In this document: positions 28,419 to 37,597 of the stretch, piece by piece
Numbering within the stretch: position 1 is the stretch's first letter
Layout of the letters: the number at the start of each line of letters is the position of its first letter
Assembly: GCF_001277255.1 (NCBI RefSeq)
Contig: NZ_CP012264.1
Coordinates: 2,976,001 to 3,040,000, forward strand
Source of the DNA: Cronobacter condimenti 1330
GTDB lineage: Bacteria > Pseudomonadota > Gammaproteobacteria > Enterobacterales > Enterobacteriaceae
DNA: 64,000 nucleotides
Direction: 5' to 3'
Notes under the pieces: model-generated
Told to the model about the DNA's origin: nothing
Database searches by the model: none
What the model saw: only the letters and a program-made list of their open reading frames with translations
Made by a program: the position numbers and the translations under genes

Positions 28419-28703
28419 TTAACGCAGACCTAGCTGGAAAATCACAGTTTCCGCCTGACAGGCGAAAACAAAATCGATATCCAGACGCACGCCGTCAGCC
28501 TCATCCGTAAAACGCGGGGTAATCTGGCACGGCTCTGATTCCACTTCACGCGCTTTGGCAGTCAGCGCCGCCAGCGTTTCTTCGGCATCCGCGCGGTTGT
28601 CGAACACGCGGCTGTAGGATGCGACACAGTCGGTATTATCGATAATGGTGCCGACATCAATACAGCAGCAAACCGGGGTTTCATCAGCACTGCATTTGGT
28701 CAT
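28419..28703 (-). CDS. yfcZ: YfcZ/YiiS family protein
   Basis: A 94-residue cytosolic protein of unknown function in the YfcZ/YiiS family. It is notable for a cysteine cluster (CCCIDVG near residue 12, further Cys at 4, 26, 59 and 82). It lies between fadI and fadL as in E. coli and is transcribed divergently from fadL. ATG 28703 follows GAGGAAATCACC. Confidence 0.9.
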   Translation of the reverse strand: MTKCSADETPVCCCIDVGTIIDNTDCVASYSRVFDNRADAEETLAALTAKAREVESEPCQITPRFTDEADGVRLDIDFVFACQAETVIFQLGLR

Positions 28704-28793
28704 GGTGATTTCCTCTGTATTAGCTAAAAAGGGATACGGTTATTTTACGCCCCACCCGGCAGCCTCTCTACCTGTTCTTCCGGATTGCGTGCT

Positions 28794-28976
28794 TAAGTGA
28801 CCGAAATCACACTTAAAAATGATCTAACGCAATAATCACCAGATTTACGAAACTGTACACCCCAGAATTTTGCTAAACGGATCGCGTTTCTTAGATCACA
28901 TTTGAAAAAACTTATAAACATACTTGCAACATCTCTGCTGGTCGGACCTATACTCTCGCCACTGGTCTGATTTCCA
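28794..28976 (+). promoter_or_regulatory. fadL control region: CRP-like site, promoter and two FadR boxes
   Basis: A CRP-type site AGTGA-CCGAAA-TCACA is at 28796-28811. FadR box 1, TGCTGGTCGGACCTATA (28936-28952), overlaps the -10-like TATACT (28949-28954). FadR box 2, CACTGGTCTGATTTCCA, is at 28960-28976 just downstream. This double-operator layout matches E. coli fadL. The remainder of the yfcZ-fadL interval (28704-29061) shows no gene. Confidence 0.8.
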
Positions 28977-29061
28977 TGCCGTACCTCAGACCCTACACTC
29001 CGCGCTCCTGTTACGTCACGTAACACTATTTGAATAAAAATAAATGGATGAGGTTATGGTC

Positions 29062-30423
29062 ATGAGCCAGAAAACCCTGTTTACCAAATCTGCTTTAGCA
29101 GTCGCAGTGGCAATCGTCTCTTCTCAGGCCTGGTCTGCAGGTTTCCAGTTAAACGAATTTTCTTCCTCTGGTCTGGGCCGCGCCTACTCCGGGGAAGGCG
29201 CTATTGCTGATGACGCTGGCAACGTCAGCCGCAACCCGGCGCTCATTACCATGTTTGACCGTCCGACCTTCTCCGGCGGGGCGATTTTCGTCGACCCGGA
29301 TGTAAATGTGTCCGGCCGTTCCCGTACGGGCAACAGCCTGAACGCCGATAACATCGCACCGACGGCGTGGGTGCCGAACCTGCACTTTGTGGCGCCGATT
29401 AACGAGCAGTTTGGCTGGGGCGCTTCCGTCACTTCCAATTATGGCCTCGCGACCGAGTATAACGATGGTTATGCGGCAGGCTCTGTGGGCGGTAAAACTG
29501 ACCTCGAAACGCTGAACCTGAACCTCAGCGGCGCGTATCGTCTCGATAATCACTGGAGCTTCGGTCTGGGCTTCGATGCGGTTTATGCACGTGCGAAAAT
29601 CGAACGTAACGCAGGCGATCTGCCTCAAATTATTGCAGCTGGTTTACCTGCTCTTGTGCAGTCGGGTAAGGTCGATCCTGCTACCGCAGGGCAGATTGCC
29701 GCAGCGGCTGGTGGCATCAATAGTAATACCCAGATTGCGCATCTGAAAGGCGACGAGTGGGGCTTTGGCTGGAACGCAGGCATCCTGTACGAACTGGACA
29801 AAAACAACCGCTATGCACTGACTTATCGCTCTGAAGTTAAAATCGACTTTGATGGCGACTATAAGAGCAGCCTGCCGGCCGCTATCAACCCGATCAACGC
29901 TTCACTGGGTCTGGGCCTGCCATACGGCACCGGCGGCAGCACGACGGGCGGCTCTCTGACTCTGAACCTGCCTGAAATGTGGGAAGTCTCCGGCTATAAC
30001 CGTATCGCGCCGCAGTGGGCCGTGCACTATAGCCTGACCTACACCAGCTGGAGCCAGTTCCAGGAGCTGAAAGCGACCAACAGCAACGGCGACACCCTGT
30101 TCAAGAAAGAAGAGAAATATAAAGACGCATACCGCATCGCGCTCGGCACCACCTATTATATGGACGACAACTGGACCTTCCGTACCGGTATCGCCTTTGA
30201 TGACAGCCCGGTGCCTGCGCAACAGCGCTCTATCTCCATTCCTGACCAGGACCGTCTCTGGTTGAGCGCCGGTACAACTTACGCCTTCAATGAAGACGCT
30301 TCTGTGGATGCCGGCGTGTCTTACATGCATGGCCAGCACGTGGAGTTCACCGAAGGCCCGTACACCTTCAAATCTGAAGGTAAAGCCTGGCTGTATGGCG
30401 TGAACTTTAACTATCGTTTCTGA
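29062..30423 (+). CDS. fadL: Long-chain fatty acid outer membrane transporter
   Basis: FadL is a 14-stranded outer membrane beta-barrel with an N-terminal hatch that imports long-chain fatty acids and is a phage T2 receptor. The 453-residue precursor has a signal peptide ending SSQAWSA, the mature hatch AGFQLNEFSSSGLGRAYSG, the NPA motif in NVSRNPALITMF, and a C-terminal aromatic residue (NFNYRF). ATG 29062 is favoured over 29044 and 29056 because GAGG lies 8 bases before it. An extracellular-loop region around residues 190-225 differs most from E. coli. Confidence 0.96.
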   Translation: MSQKTLFTKSALAVAVAIVSSQAWSAGFQLNEFSSSGLGRAYSGEGAIADDAGNVSRNPALITMFDRPTFSGGAIFVDPDVNVSGRSRTGNSLNADNIAPTAWVPNLHFVAPINEQFGWGASVTSNYGLATEYNDGYAAGSVGGKTDLETLNLNLSGAYRLDNHWSFGLGFDAVYARAKIERNAGDLPQIIAAGLPALVQSGKVDPATAGQIAAAAGGINSNTQIAHLKGDEWGFGWNAGILYELDKNNRYALTYRSEVKIDFDGDYKSSLPAAINPINASLGLGLPYGTGGSTTGGSLTLNLPEMWEVSGYNRIAPQWAVHYSLTYTSWSQFQELKATNSNGDTLFKKEEKYKDAYRIALGTTYYMDDNWTFRTGIAFDDSPVPAQQRSISIPDQDRLWLSAGTTYAFNEDASVDAGVSYMHGQHVEFTEGPYTFKSEGKAWLYGVNFNYRF

Positions 30424-30438
30424 TAGCCATCACACGAC

Positions 30439-30466
30439 AAAGGCGAGCTGCGGCTCGCCTTTTTTA
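30439..30466 (+). terminator. Terminator of fadL
   Basis: AAAGGCGAG / CTCGCCTTT stem followed by TTTTA. Confidence 0.9.
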
Positions 30467-30491
30467 TTACCAGTGTGATTTGCGCTTTAAA

Positions 30492-30523
30492 TAAAAAGGC
30501 GAACCGTTTGGCTCGCCTTTTTA
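30492..30523 (-). terminator. Terminator of mlaA, near copy of the fadL terminator
   Basis: TAAAAAGGCGA...CC-GTTT-GG...CTCGCCTTTTTA; on the minus strand it ends in TTTTTATTT. The stem core AAGGCGA/CTCGCCTT repeats that of the fadL terminator 50 bases away. Confidence 0.88.
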
Positions 30524-30553
30524 TTGCATTTGAGGATTCACGTATCCGGTGAT

Positions 30554-31309
30554 TTATTCCGAATCGATATCCTTCAGATCGCCTTCAATCGCCTGCGCGT
30601 TCGGGTTTTCATTCGGCTTGAGCTTACCGCCGTTGGCGATAAAGTCGTGACGCTGGAAATACGCCTCGCGCACCAGAATGTAAGGATCGGAAGACTGACG
30701 CAGCAGACCGTCGGAATCCAGCAGTTGAGCGCGCGTCTCTACGCCTTCTACCGCCCACTTACCAAGCGACAGCGGCCAGGTCAGCCAGGAGAGTACCGGA
30801 TACGTGGTATCCGCCATGTCACCCACATCCTCACGCAGCGTAAAGCTGCCATAGAATGGCAGTTGCAGATACGGGCCGTAACCGACGCCATAGTTGCCAA
30901 GCGTACTGCCGAAACGGTGCGGCTCTTCGCGCTGCAGTTTCGGGTTCGCCATGCCAGCTACGTCGATGAATCCTCCCATCCCCAGCAGCGTATTCAGGAA
31001 GAAACGGGTGAAATGCACCATCCCCTGGTAGGGGTCGCCCTGGAGGAATTTATTGAGCATGGACGCCGGTTCTTCAAGGTTGCCGGTGAAGTTACCAAGC
31101 CCGTTACGCGCCGGTTGCGGCACGTAGTCGCGCCAGGCGACAGCCACCGGGCGCAGCACATAAGGGTCGACCACTTCAAAGTTGAAGGTGTACATGGTGC
31201 GGTTAAACCCTTCGAAGGGGTCGGAGCGCCCTTGCTGCGGGTCAGACGAGCTGGCGCAGCCCACTAAAAGCGTGGCCCCCAGTGCAAGCCCGGTAAGGCG
31301 AAAGTTCAT
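30554..31309 (-). CDS. mlaA: Outer membrane lipid asymmetry lipoprotein MlaA (VacJ)
   Basis: MlaA is an outer membrane lipoprotein that, with OmpC/F, removes misplaced phospholipids from the outer leaflet for retrograde transport by the Mla system. The 251-residue precursor has a lipobox LLVGCAS (lipidated Cys18) and the family core DPFEGFNRTMYTFN. It follows ccmI by 23 bases on the same strand, so it may receive read-through from the ccm operon. Confidence 0.96.
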   Translation of the reverse strand: MNFRLTGLALGATLLVGCASSSDPQQGRSDPFEGFNRTMYTFNFEVVDPYVLRPVAVAWRDYVPQPARNGLGNFTGNLEEPASMLNKFLQGDPYQGMVHFTRFFLNTLLGMGGFIDVAGMANPKLQREEPHRFGSTLGNYGVGYGPYLQLPFYGSFTLREDVGDMADTTYPVLSWLTWPLSLGKWAVEGVETRAQLLDSDGLLRQSSDPYILVREAYFQRHDFIANGGKLKPNENPNAQAIEGDLKDIDSE

Positions 31310-31332
31310 AGCATTCTCCCTGTAAATGGTAA

Positions 31333-32532
31333 CTAACCCGCTCCTGATGGCGAAGGCGCAACCAGGACGTCCACCGGCACCGCCGGGTTGAGCGACGTGA
31401 AACGCTGCTCTCCTGTCCAGTCTCCGGGCTGCACGGCCACGTTACCGTCCCGGGAAAGATGTACCTTCACGATGCCTTGCGATACCTGCTCAAGCCCCCG
31501 TTCCGGCAGCATGGCGTCTGTATCGTCCAGAGTAATTGTCAGCGGAAAATGGCCCAGCGGCAATTTTTTCACCACTACTGGCATAGCCGAGACGCCATCC
31601 GTCACGCTGACAATAAGTATTCCTTTATTTGGCAAGGCTTTTTTTGTTGCGGGTGAGAGCGTGATTTTAACAGCCAGTTTCGCATTGTCCATGCCGCTGT
31701 CCACCCTCGCCTGCTGTATGCCTCGCGCAACGGCCATCCGGCGCGGATCGCCCGCAGGAAGCCGCGCGAGCATGGCCTGCCAGATGACGATAGCCTCCGG
31801 GTAGCGCTGCGCACGAAACGCGCTGAACGCAAGCAGGCCGGGCGCACGCAAATTATCCGGTGCCTGCGCCATGACATCTTTCAGCATCTGTTCGCCGGTG
31901 TCGTTATCATCAGGCTGCGCTGAACGCACCAACACTTCAGCATAGTCGAGCCGCGCTTCGATGCTTTGCGAATTGAGCTGCCAGGCGCGTTTAAAGGCCT
32001 CTGTCGCCATCTGCGCGTCGCCCAGCACCATACCGATTCGCCCAAGCATCGCCCAGCCTGCGCCATTTTGCGGGGCGTCCTGCAGTTGCGTGCGCAGCCC
32101 AAGTCCAAGCCGCGTCATCGCTTCAATACTGAGCGGCGCGGCGCGCGGATCCATCACCCGCGCCACCAGCGCAGGCGTCTCGCGTGTCGCCGCCTGCCAC
32201 TGTGTGACCGCATTCAGGCTGTTGGTCGCCATAAATAGTCCGAGGCTGACAGCCGCCACCAGCAGCACGCCCGCCAGTAACACACTGCGCCCAGTCCCCG
32301 TGCGGGCAGACGCCGACGACGCCGGAATATCTGCAAGCAGGCTCTGCTGAAGCTCCCGCACCAGCGCCTCTCGCGCAGCAGGCGGCTCGTTGTCCAGCTC
32401 GCGCAGGCGCGAATGATAAAGCGCCCGGTTCAGCGCATCGCGGTCGGCGGCACGCCGGTCACGCCACGGGAATAACACCAGCCCCGCGACGGCGATCAGC
32501 AGCACGACGATGGCCGTCATGATTAGCGTCAT
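31333..32532 (-). CDS. ccmI: Cytochrome c maturation protein CcmI (apocytochrome chaperone)
   Basis: CcmI captures unfolded apocytochrome c and presents it to CcmF/CcmH for haem ligation. The 399-residue protein has two N-terminal membrane helices (about residues 3-22 and 95-113) around a cytoplasmic loop, then a periplasmic TPR-like helical domain (about 150-280) and a C-terminal beta-rich domain. In E. coli K-12 this region is fused to CcmH; here it is a separate gene overlapping ccmH by four bases (ATGA). Confidence 0.9.
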   Translation of the reverse strand: MTLIMTAIVVLLIAVAGLVLFPWRDRRAADRDALNRALYHSRLRELDNEPPAAREALVRELQQSLLADIPASSASARTGTGRSVLLAGVLLVAAVSLGLFMATNSLNAVTQWQAATRETPALVARVMDPRAAPLSIEAMTRLGLGLRTQLQDAPQNGAGWAMLGRIGMVLGDAQMATEAFKRAWQLNSQSIEARLDYAEVLVRSAQPDDNDTGEQMLKDVMAQAPDNLRAPGLLAFSAFRAQRYPEAIVIWQAMLARLPAGDPRRMAVARGIQQARVDSGMDNAKLAVKITLSPATKKALPNKGILIVSVTDGVSAMPVVVKKLPLGHFPLTITLDDTDAMLPERGLEQVSQGIVKVHLSRDGNVAVQPGDWTGEQRFTSLNPAVPVDVLVAPSPSGAG

Positions 32533-32990
32533 GGGCGTGTATCCTCCTCACCCAGCAACGCGCGCAGCCGCTGCTGTTCTTCATCAGTGAGTGGCGCAGG
32601 CGCCTGACGCAGCCTCCGGGCGCGTAGTACCAGCACACCCGCGCCGCCTGCCGCAAATAGCGCGGGCAACAGCCAGAGCATTATCGTGGCGGGCGTGACG
32701 GGCGGTTCGTAAGTCACAAAATTCCCGTAACGCGCCACCATATACGCCACAATCTGCTCGCGGCTCTGCCCCTGTTGCATCAGTTCATAGACCTTCTGGC
32801 GCATATCGGCGGCAATCATTGAGCCGGAATCCGCGATGCTGTTGTTCTGGCACTTTGGGCAGCGTAATTCGCTGATAAGCTCACGGAACTGTTGTTCCTG
32901 CGCCTCGCTCGCAAAAGGATAAGCGTCGATGGCAGCAAACGTATTACACGCCAGCAGCAGACCGGCCAGCAGACTCCACAGGCGCTTCAT
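32529..32990 (-). CDS. ccmH: Cytochrome c maturation thiol oxidoreductase CcmH
   Basis: CcmH reduces the haem-binding cysteines of apocytochrome c. The 153-residue protein has a signal peptide (about residues 1-20), the redox motif LRCPKCQN with Cys44 and Cys47, and a C-terminal membrane helix (about 100-120). ATG 32990 overlaps the ccmG stop by four bases; the frame is open ten codons further but without a start signal. It lacks the CcmI-like half found in E. coli CcmH. Confidence 0.93.
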   Translation of the reverse strand: MKRLWSLLAGLLLACNTFAAIDAYPFASEAQEQQFRELISELRCPKCQNNSIADSGSMIAADMRQKVYELMQQGQSREQIVAYMVARYGNFVTYEPPVTPATIMLWLLPALFAAGGAGVLVLRARRLRQAPAPLTDEEQQRLRALLGEEDTRP

Positions 32991-33544
32991 GCCCCGCCCT
33001 CCCGGTTGAGTGCATCCCACAGCGGTTTGATTTCCTTGCGCCAGACGGTGTCGTTAAGCTCGCCCGCGTGGCGATAGCGAATGATCCCGCGTGCGTCGAT
33101 AACAAAGGTCTCTGGCGCGCCGTAGACTCCCAGATCCAGCCCCAGCATGCCACTGCCGTCAAACAGGCTCAGCGCATAAGGGTTGCCGAGGGTATTGAGC
33201 CACGACACCGCTCTGGCGCGATCGTCTTTATAATTCAGCCCCACCACCCGCACGCCCTCGGCGGCAAGCCCGTTCAGAAACTGATGCTCAGCCCGGCAGG
33301 TCGGGCACCAGGTCGCCCAGACATTAATCAGCAGGGGTCTGCCGTCTAATAGCGTCGCGCGTTCATAGGTGACGTCTGGGTCATCAAGCGCCGCGAGCCG
33401 GAAAGCGGGTAGCGGCTTGCCGATAAGAGCCGATTCCAGCTGCGACGGGTCATCGCCTGCGGCGTTGCGCGTCAGTTGCCAGAGCAGGACGGCGGCGAGC
33501 AGCAGAAACAGCGCCAGGGGGATGAGTAACAGGCGGCGTGTCAT
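32987..33544 (-). CDS. ccmG: Thiol:disulfide interchange protein CcmG (DsbE)
   Basis: CcmG is a membrane-anchored periplasmic thioredoxin that passes electrons from DsbD to CcmH or apocytochrome. The 185-residue protein has an N-terminal anchor (about residues 4-24), the active site WCPTC at Cys80 and Cys83, and the conserved cis-Pro region GVYGAPETFVID. It overlaps ccmF and ccmH by four bases each. Confidence 0.95.
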   Translation of the reverse strand: MTRRLLLIPLALFLLLAAVLLWQLTRNAAGDDPSQLESALIGKPLPAFRLAALDDPDVTYERATLLDGRPLLINVWATWCPTCRAEHQFLNGLAAEGVRVVGLNYKDDRARAVSWLNTLGNPYALSLFDGSGMLGLDLGVYGAPETFVIDARGIIRYRHAGELNDTVWRKEIKPLWDALNREGGA

Positions 33545-35490
33545 GCGGCCTCCTGAAGTTTTTTTAACCGGTAGCGCGGGTCAAGCATACACAGCAGCCC
33601 GCCGAGCGCCATTAACAACCCGCCGTACCAGATCCAGCGTACAAACGGTTTGTAATAGAGACGCACGGCCCAGCTGCCGTCGTTAAGCTCTTCACCCAGC
33701 GCCGCGTAGAGATCGCGTGTCAGCCCACTGTCGATAGCGGCTTCCGTCATCACCACGCGGTTGCTGTTATAGGCGCGTTTCTCGGCACGCAGCGTCGCTT
33801 CTGGCTTACCGTCGCGCCGCACATCAATAATGCCCACGGTACCGCGCCAGTTTGGCCCCTGCGCATCCCGCACCTCGCGGAAAATAAACCGGTAGTGATG
33901 GATATCGACGCTATCGCCCGCCCTCATGCGCACGTCGCGCTCAACGCTGTAATTCTGGCTGAAGGCGATACCGACCACGGTCACTGCAAGCCCGACATGA
34001 CCAAACGTCATGCCCCAGTGGCTGCGGCTCAGTTTTCGCAGCCCGCGCCACAGGCCGTGGCGGTGCGTGGCGCGCTCGTGTAGCTCCATCAGCGTTAATA
34101 CCAGTACCCACACCGCCATCATCAGCCCGACAACCATCATCCCTTTAACACTGTCCTGCATCAGCCACGGCAGCGCCAGTGAGGCGGCGAGCGTCACCGC
34201 CAGCGCCGCCAGCAGACGACGGCGCAGCGTTTGCGGCTCATCGCGCCGCCAGCGCACCAGCGGCCCGACGCCAAGCAGCAGCGCGAACGGGGCCATCAGC
34301 GCACTGAACAACAGATTAAAAAACGGCGCGCCGACAGAAATCGAGCCCAGCCCCATCGCCTTGTGCACCAGCGGCAACAGCGTACCGAGCAGTACCACCA
34401 GCATGGCGGTGATAAGCAAAATGTTGTTGCCAAGCAGAAAGCTTTCGCGCGACCAGAGCGCATTGCCGACGCGCGCGCGCACGCTGCCGCCTTTGATGGC
34501 GTAGAGCAACAGCGAACCGCCGATAACGATGACCAGCAGCGCCAGAATAAACATACCGCGGGCCGGATCAGAGGCGAACGCGTGCACCGACACCAGCACG
34601 CCGGATCGCACAAGGAATGTGCCAAGCAGGCAGAGCGAAAAGGCGGTAATGGCGAGCAGCACCGTCCAGGCGCGGAAGCTGCCGCGCTTTTCCGTGACCG
34701 CCAGCGAATGCATGAGCGCGGTGCCCGCAAGCCACGGCATCAGCGAGGCGTTTTCGACCGGATCCCAGAACCACCAGCCGCCCCAGCCCAGCTCGTAATA
34801 CGCCCAGGCGGAGCCAAGCACGATACCGATAGTCAGAAACACCCACGCCGCCTGCGTCCAGGGCCGCGACCAGCGCGCCCAGGCGGTATCAAGCCGCCCG
34901 GTAAGCAGCGAGGCCACGGCAAAGGCAAACGCGACTGAAAACCCGACATACCCCATATAAAGTAACGGTGGATGGAAAATCAGTCCGATATCCTGCAACA
35001 GCGGATTGAGATCGCGCCCCTCAATCGGGTAGCCCGGCAGCGTGCGCGCGAATGGGTTAGAGGTGAGCAGAATAAACAGTAAAAAAAAGAAATTAATCCC
35101 GCCCATCACCGAGAGCACGCGCGCGGTAGCCTCCTGCGGCATACCACGGCTATAGAGCGCCACGGCAAGCGTCCAGCCACCCATCAACAGCACCCAAAGC
35201 AGCAACGAGCCTTCATGTGCCCCCCAGGTCGCCGCCACGCGATACCAGACCGGCAGTTCAGTGTTGGAATTATTCGCCACATAAAGCACAGTGAAATCGT
35301 TCATCACGAACGCCTGCACCAGGATCAGGAACGCGCCCAGCAGGCAGGCAAACAGCGCAACGGCGAGCGGGCGCGCCAGCGCCATTAAGCGCGGCGCCTG
35401 ACGCATCGCCCCCCACTGCGGCCAGAGTGCAAGCAGCAGCGCAAGCCCGGCGGCGAGACACAGCAGAAAATTACCGATTTCCGGCATCAT
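33541..35490 (-). CDS. ccmF: Haem lyase subunit CcmF
   Basis: CcmF is the integral membrane core of the haem ligase that reduces haem from holo-CcmE and attaches it to apocytochrome c. The 649-residue protein has many membrane helices, the conserved WGAHEGSLLLWVLL block (about residues 89-102) and the tryptophan-rich WWD signature GWGGWWFWDPVENASLMPWL (about 232-251). Conserved His residues around this motif coordinate haem in the family. Confidence 0.96.
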   Translation of the reverse strand: MMPEIGNFLLCLAAGLALLLALWPQWGAMRQAPRLMALARPLAVALFACLLGAFLILVQAFVMNDFTVLYVANNSNTELPVWYRVAATWGAHEGSLLLWVLLMGGWTLAVALYSRGMPQEATARVLSVMGGINFFFLLFILLTSNPFARTLPGYPIEGRDLNPLLQDIGLIFHPPLLYMGYVGFSVAFAFAVASLLTGRLDTAWARWSRPWTQAAWVFLTIGIVLGSAWAYYELGWGGWWFWDPVENASLMPWLAGTALMHSLAVTEKRGSFRAWTVLLAITAFSLCLLGTFLVRSGVLVSVHAFASDPARGMFILALLVIVIGGSLLLYAIKGGSVRARVGNALWSRESFLLGNNILLITAMLVVLLGTLLPLVHKAMGLGSISVGAPFFNLLFSALMAPFALLLGVGPLVRWRRDEPQTLRRRLLAALAVTLAASLALPWLMQDSVKGMMVVGLMMAVWVLVLTLMELHERATHRHGLWRGLRKLSRSHWGMTFGHVGLAVTVVGIAFSQNYSVERDVRMRAGDSVDIHHYRFIFREVRDAQGPNWRGTVGIIDVRRDGKPEATLRAEKRAYNSNRVVMTEAAIDSGLTRDLYAALGEELNDGSWAVRLYYKPFVRWIWYGGLLMALGGLLCMLDPRYRLKKLQEAA

Positions 35491-35966
35491 GGACGGACAT
35501 CCTTATACGCCTGCGGCGCTCGCGTGTGGTTCTTCTCCATCGCGGCTTTAACCTCAGGCGGCGTGTAGTTTTCGTCGTGCTTCGCCAGCACTTCGTGCGC
35601 CTCGATGCGGTGGTTTTCACCAAGCACCCCCTGCGCCACTACGCCCTGCCCTTCACGGAACAGGTCAGGCAGAATGCCGTCGTAATCGACATCCACCATG
35701 CCGCGCGCGTCATACAGCCGGAAGCTGACTTTCAGGCTTTGACTGTCGCGCTTCACGCTACCCGGCAGCACCATCCCGCCGACGCGTAGCCGTTGGCGGG
35801 GTTCGGGTTTCGTCTGCGTGTCGCCTTTGCCATAGAGGATTTCACCGGGCGTATAGAAGAGATCGATATTGGCGCGCAGCGCATAAAGCACCAGCGCAAG
35901 TGTCAGCCCAAGACCCGCCAGCACAGCAAGCGCCAGCCAGAGCCGGGTTTTACGGCGCGGCGTCAT
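35487..35966 (-). CDS. ccmE: Haem chaperone CcmE
   Basis: CcmE is a periplasmic, membrane-anchored haem chaperone that binds haem covalently before delivery to CcmF. The 159-residue protein has an anchor helix (about residues 8-30), an OB-fold and the haem-binding His130 in VLAKHDENYTPPEV. ATG 35966 overlaps the ccmD stop by four bases; the open frame extends 89 codons further upstream but only as a shadow of ccmD and ccmC. Confidence 0.95.
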   Translation of the reverse strand: MTPRRKTRLWLALAVLAGLGLTLALVLYALRANIDLFYTPGEILYGKGDTQTKPEPRQRLRVGGMVLPGSVKRDSQSLKVSFRLYDARGMVDVDYDGILPDLFREGQGVVAQGVLGENHRIEAHEVLAKHDENYTPPEVKAAMEKNHTRAPQAYKDVRP

Positions 35967-36157
35967 GGGTGTGTCTCCGCCTTCATACGGCGGCGCTCGC
36001 GCGCCTGCCGTCTGGCGATATCCCGGCGTAGCGCGCGGCGCGCCCAACGCGTATGGGCTATCAGCAAGGCCAGCGGCAGTACGGTCATCACCACGGCCAG
36101 CCAGACATAAAAGGCGTAGCCGCCCATATAAAAAAACGTATTTAACGCGGCGGACAT
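35963..36157 (-). CDS. ccmD: Haem exporter accessory protein CcmD
   Basis: A 64-residue single-helix membrane protein (helix about residues 12-34, followed by a very basic cytoplasmic tail RRALRRDIARRQARERRR). In the CcmABCD complex it helps release holo-CcmE from CcmC. It overlaps ccmC by 16 bases and ccmE by 4. Confidence 0.92.
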   Translation of the reverse strand: MSAALNTFFYMGGYAFYVWLAVVMTVLPLALLIAHTRWARRALRRDIARRQARERRRMKAETHP

Positions 36158-36894
36158 GCAGCGCCCCCCTCGTTATTGAGCGCAGCGGCAACCCACGGGC
36201 GATGGCGCTCCTGGAACAATACCAGGTTGCCAAGGCGCATTAGCGTGAGCGTTATAAACAGGCACAGAAACCCTGCGATATTCCAGCGCAGCGGCGCACG
36301 CATGCTTGGGTCGATGCTTTGTTGCAAATTAGTCGAGCCCTGATGCAGCGTGTTCCACCACTCCACCGAATAGTGAATGATGGGCAGATTCACCACACCT
36401 GCCAGCACCAGCACACCAGCAGCGCGTCCCGCAAGGCGACGGTCATCAAAAGCATGCCAGAGCGCTATCACTCCCGCGTACAGAAACAGCAGGACGAGTT
36501 CAGAGGTGAGCCGCGCATCCCAGATCCACCATGTCCCCCACATTGGTTTGCCCCACGCAGAGCCTGTGACCAGCGCGATAAAGGTATAGACCGCGCCCAC
36601 CGGTGCCATTGCCATAACGCCGAGATCGGCCACTCGGTGCTGCCACACCAGCCCGATAAACGCCGCCACGGCCATCGAGGCGTAAATTCCCATCGACCCC
36701 ATCGCCGCCGGCACGTGCAGATACATAATCCGGTAGCTGTCGCCCTGCTGGTAATCGGGCGGCGCGAAGACAAATCCCCAGATGCAGCCGGTCGCAAGCA
36801 GCCCGGCGCTGAGGCACGCGAACCACGGGGTAAGCCGTCGGCAAAGCCCATAAAGCCGTTCAGGCCGGGCCCAGGGGTGTAAGAATTTCCACAT
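36142..36894 (-). CDS. ccmC: Haem handling protein CcmC
   Basis: CcmC loads haem onto CcmE. The 250-residue protein has six membrane helices and the WWD signature WGKPMWGTWWIWDARLTSEL (about residues 115-134), flanked by the conserved His residues in YLHVPAAMGSMG and VEWWNTLHQGS. ATG 36894 (MWKFLHPW) matches E. coli; an in-frame GTG 12 bases upstream is an alternative. Confidence 0.94.
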   Translation of the reverse strand: MWKFLHPWARPERLYGLCRRLTPWFACLSAGLLATGCIWGFVFAPPDYQQGDSYRIMYLHVPAAMGSMGIYASMAVAAFIGLVWQHRVADLGVMAMAPVGAVYTFIALVTGSAWGKPMWGTWWIWDARLTSELVLLFLYAGVIALWHAFDDRRLAGRAAGVLVLAGVVNLPIIHYSVEWWNTLHQGSTNLQQSIDPSMRAPLRWNIAGFLCLFITLTLMRLGNLVLFQERHRPWVAAALNNEGGAACPPR

Positions 36895-36937
36895 GTTGTT
36901 GCTCACATAAACGTTAGCGCCCGCCAGGCGGGCAGGC

Positions 36938-37597
36938 TTACTGAATAACGATGCGCAGCGCCGCCGCGGTCGCGAATGGCGTCAGCGTCGCGCTGGCGGT
37001 AAAAAAGGCGCCGCAGAGCGCGAAAAACCCGCCGGTGGGCAGTTGCATGACGGCCGCGTCCACCGCGGCGGTCGAGAAAATCAGCAGCGGCACCGCAAGC
37101 GGCAAAATTATCAGGCTCAGCAACATGCCGCCACGGCGCAGACTGACCGTCAATGCCGCGCCCAGCGCGCCGAGAAAGCTCAGCGTTGGCGTGCCAAGCA
37201 GTAGCGTCAGCGTCAGCGTCAGAGCGGCGTGCCCGTCAAGCCCCAGCAAAAGTGCGGCGAGCGGCGAGAGCACCACCAGCGGCAATCCGGTCGCTACCCA
37301 GTGCGCGGTCACTTTCGCGATAACCACCTGCCACAGCGGCACGGGCAGCAGCATTAGCTGTTCAAGCGCGCCGTCGCGCCAGTCGTCACGAAACAGCCTG
37401 TCCATCGCCAGCAGTGATGACAGTAGCGCCGCCACCCATACCACGCCGGGCGCGATGCGCGCGAGGAGGTGCGGTTCCGGGCCGATGCCAAGCGCGAACA
37501 GCACAATCACTACCAGAAAGAACCCGAGCGGGTTGAGCAACTCAGCGCCGTGGCGCGCGGCGAGACGCAGCTCGCGCCCGATAATCCCCCCCATCAT
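36938..37597 (-). CDS. ccmB: Haem exporter membrane subunit CcmB
   Basis: CcmB is the six-helix membrane partner of the CcmA ATPase, needed to release holo-CcmE. The 219-residue protein matches the family throughout (LNPLGFFLVVIVLFALGIGP, DWRDGALEQLMLLPVPLW). It overlaps ccmA by four bases. Confidence 0.94.
   Translation of the reverse strand: MMGGIIGRELRLAARHGAELLNPLGFFLVVIVLFALGIGPEPHLLARIAPGVVWVAALLSSLLAMDRLFRDDWRDGALEQLMLLPVPLWQVVIAKVTAHWVATGLPLVVLSPLAALLLGLDGHAALTLTLTLLLGTPTLSFLGALGAALTVSLRRGGMLLSLIILPLAVPLLIFSTAAVDAAVMQLPTGGFFALCGAFFTASATLTPFATAAALRIVIQ

Noticed and set aside
34231..34938. Glu/Arg/Gln-rich plus-strand frame over ccmF
   Set aside because: Shadow of the ccmF membrane-helix codons; no similarity and no start signal.
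35487..36233. Longer CcmE starting at 36233
   Set aside because: The extension lies in another frame of ccmD and ccmC and has no membrane anchor or similarity; the ATGA overlap at 35966 fits the operon.
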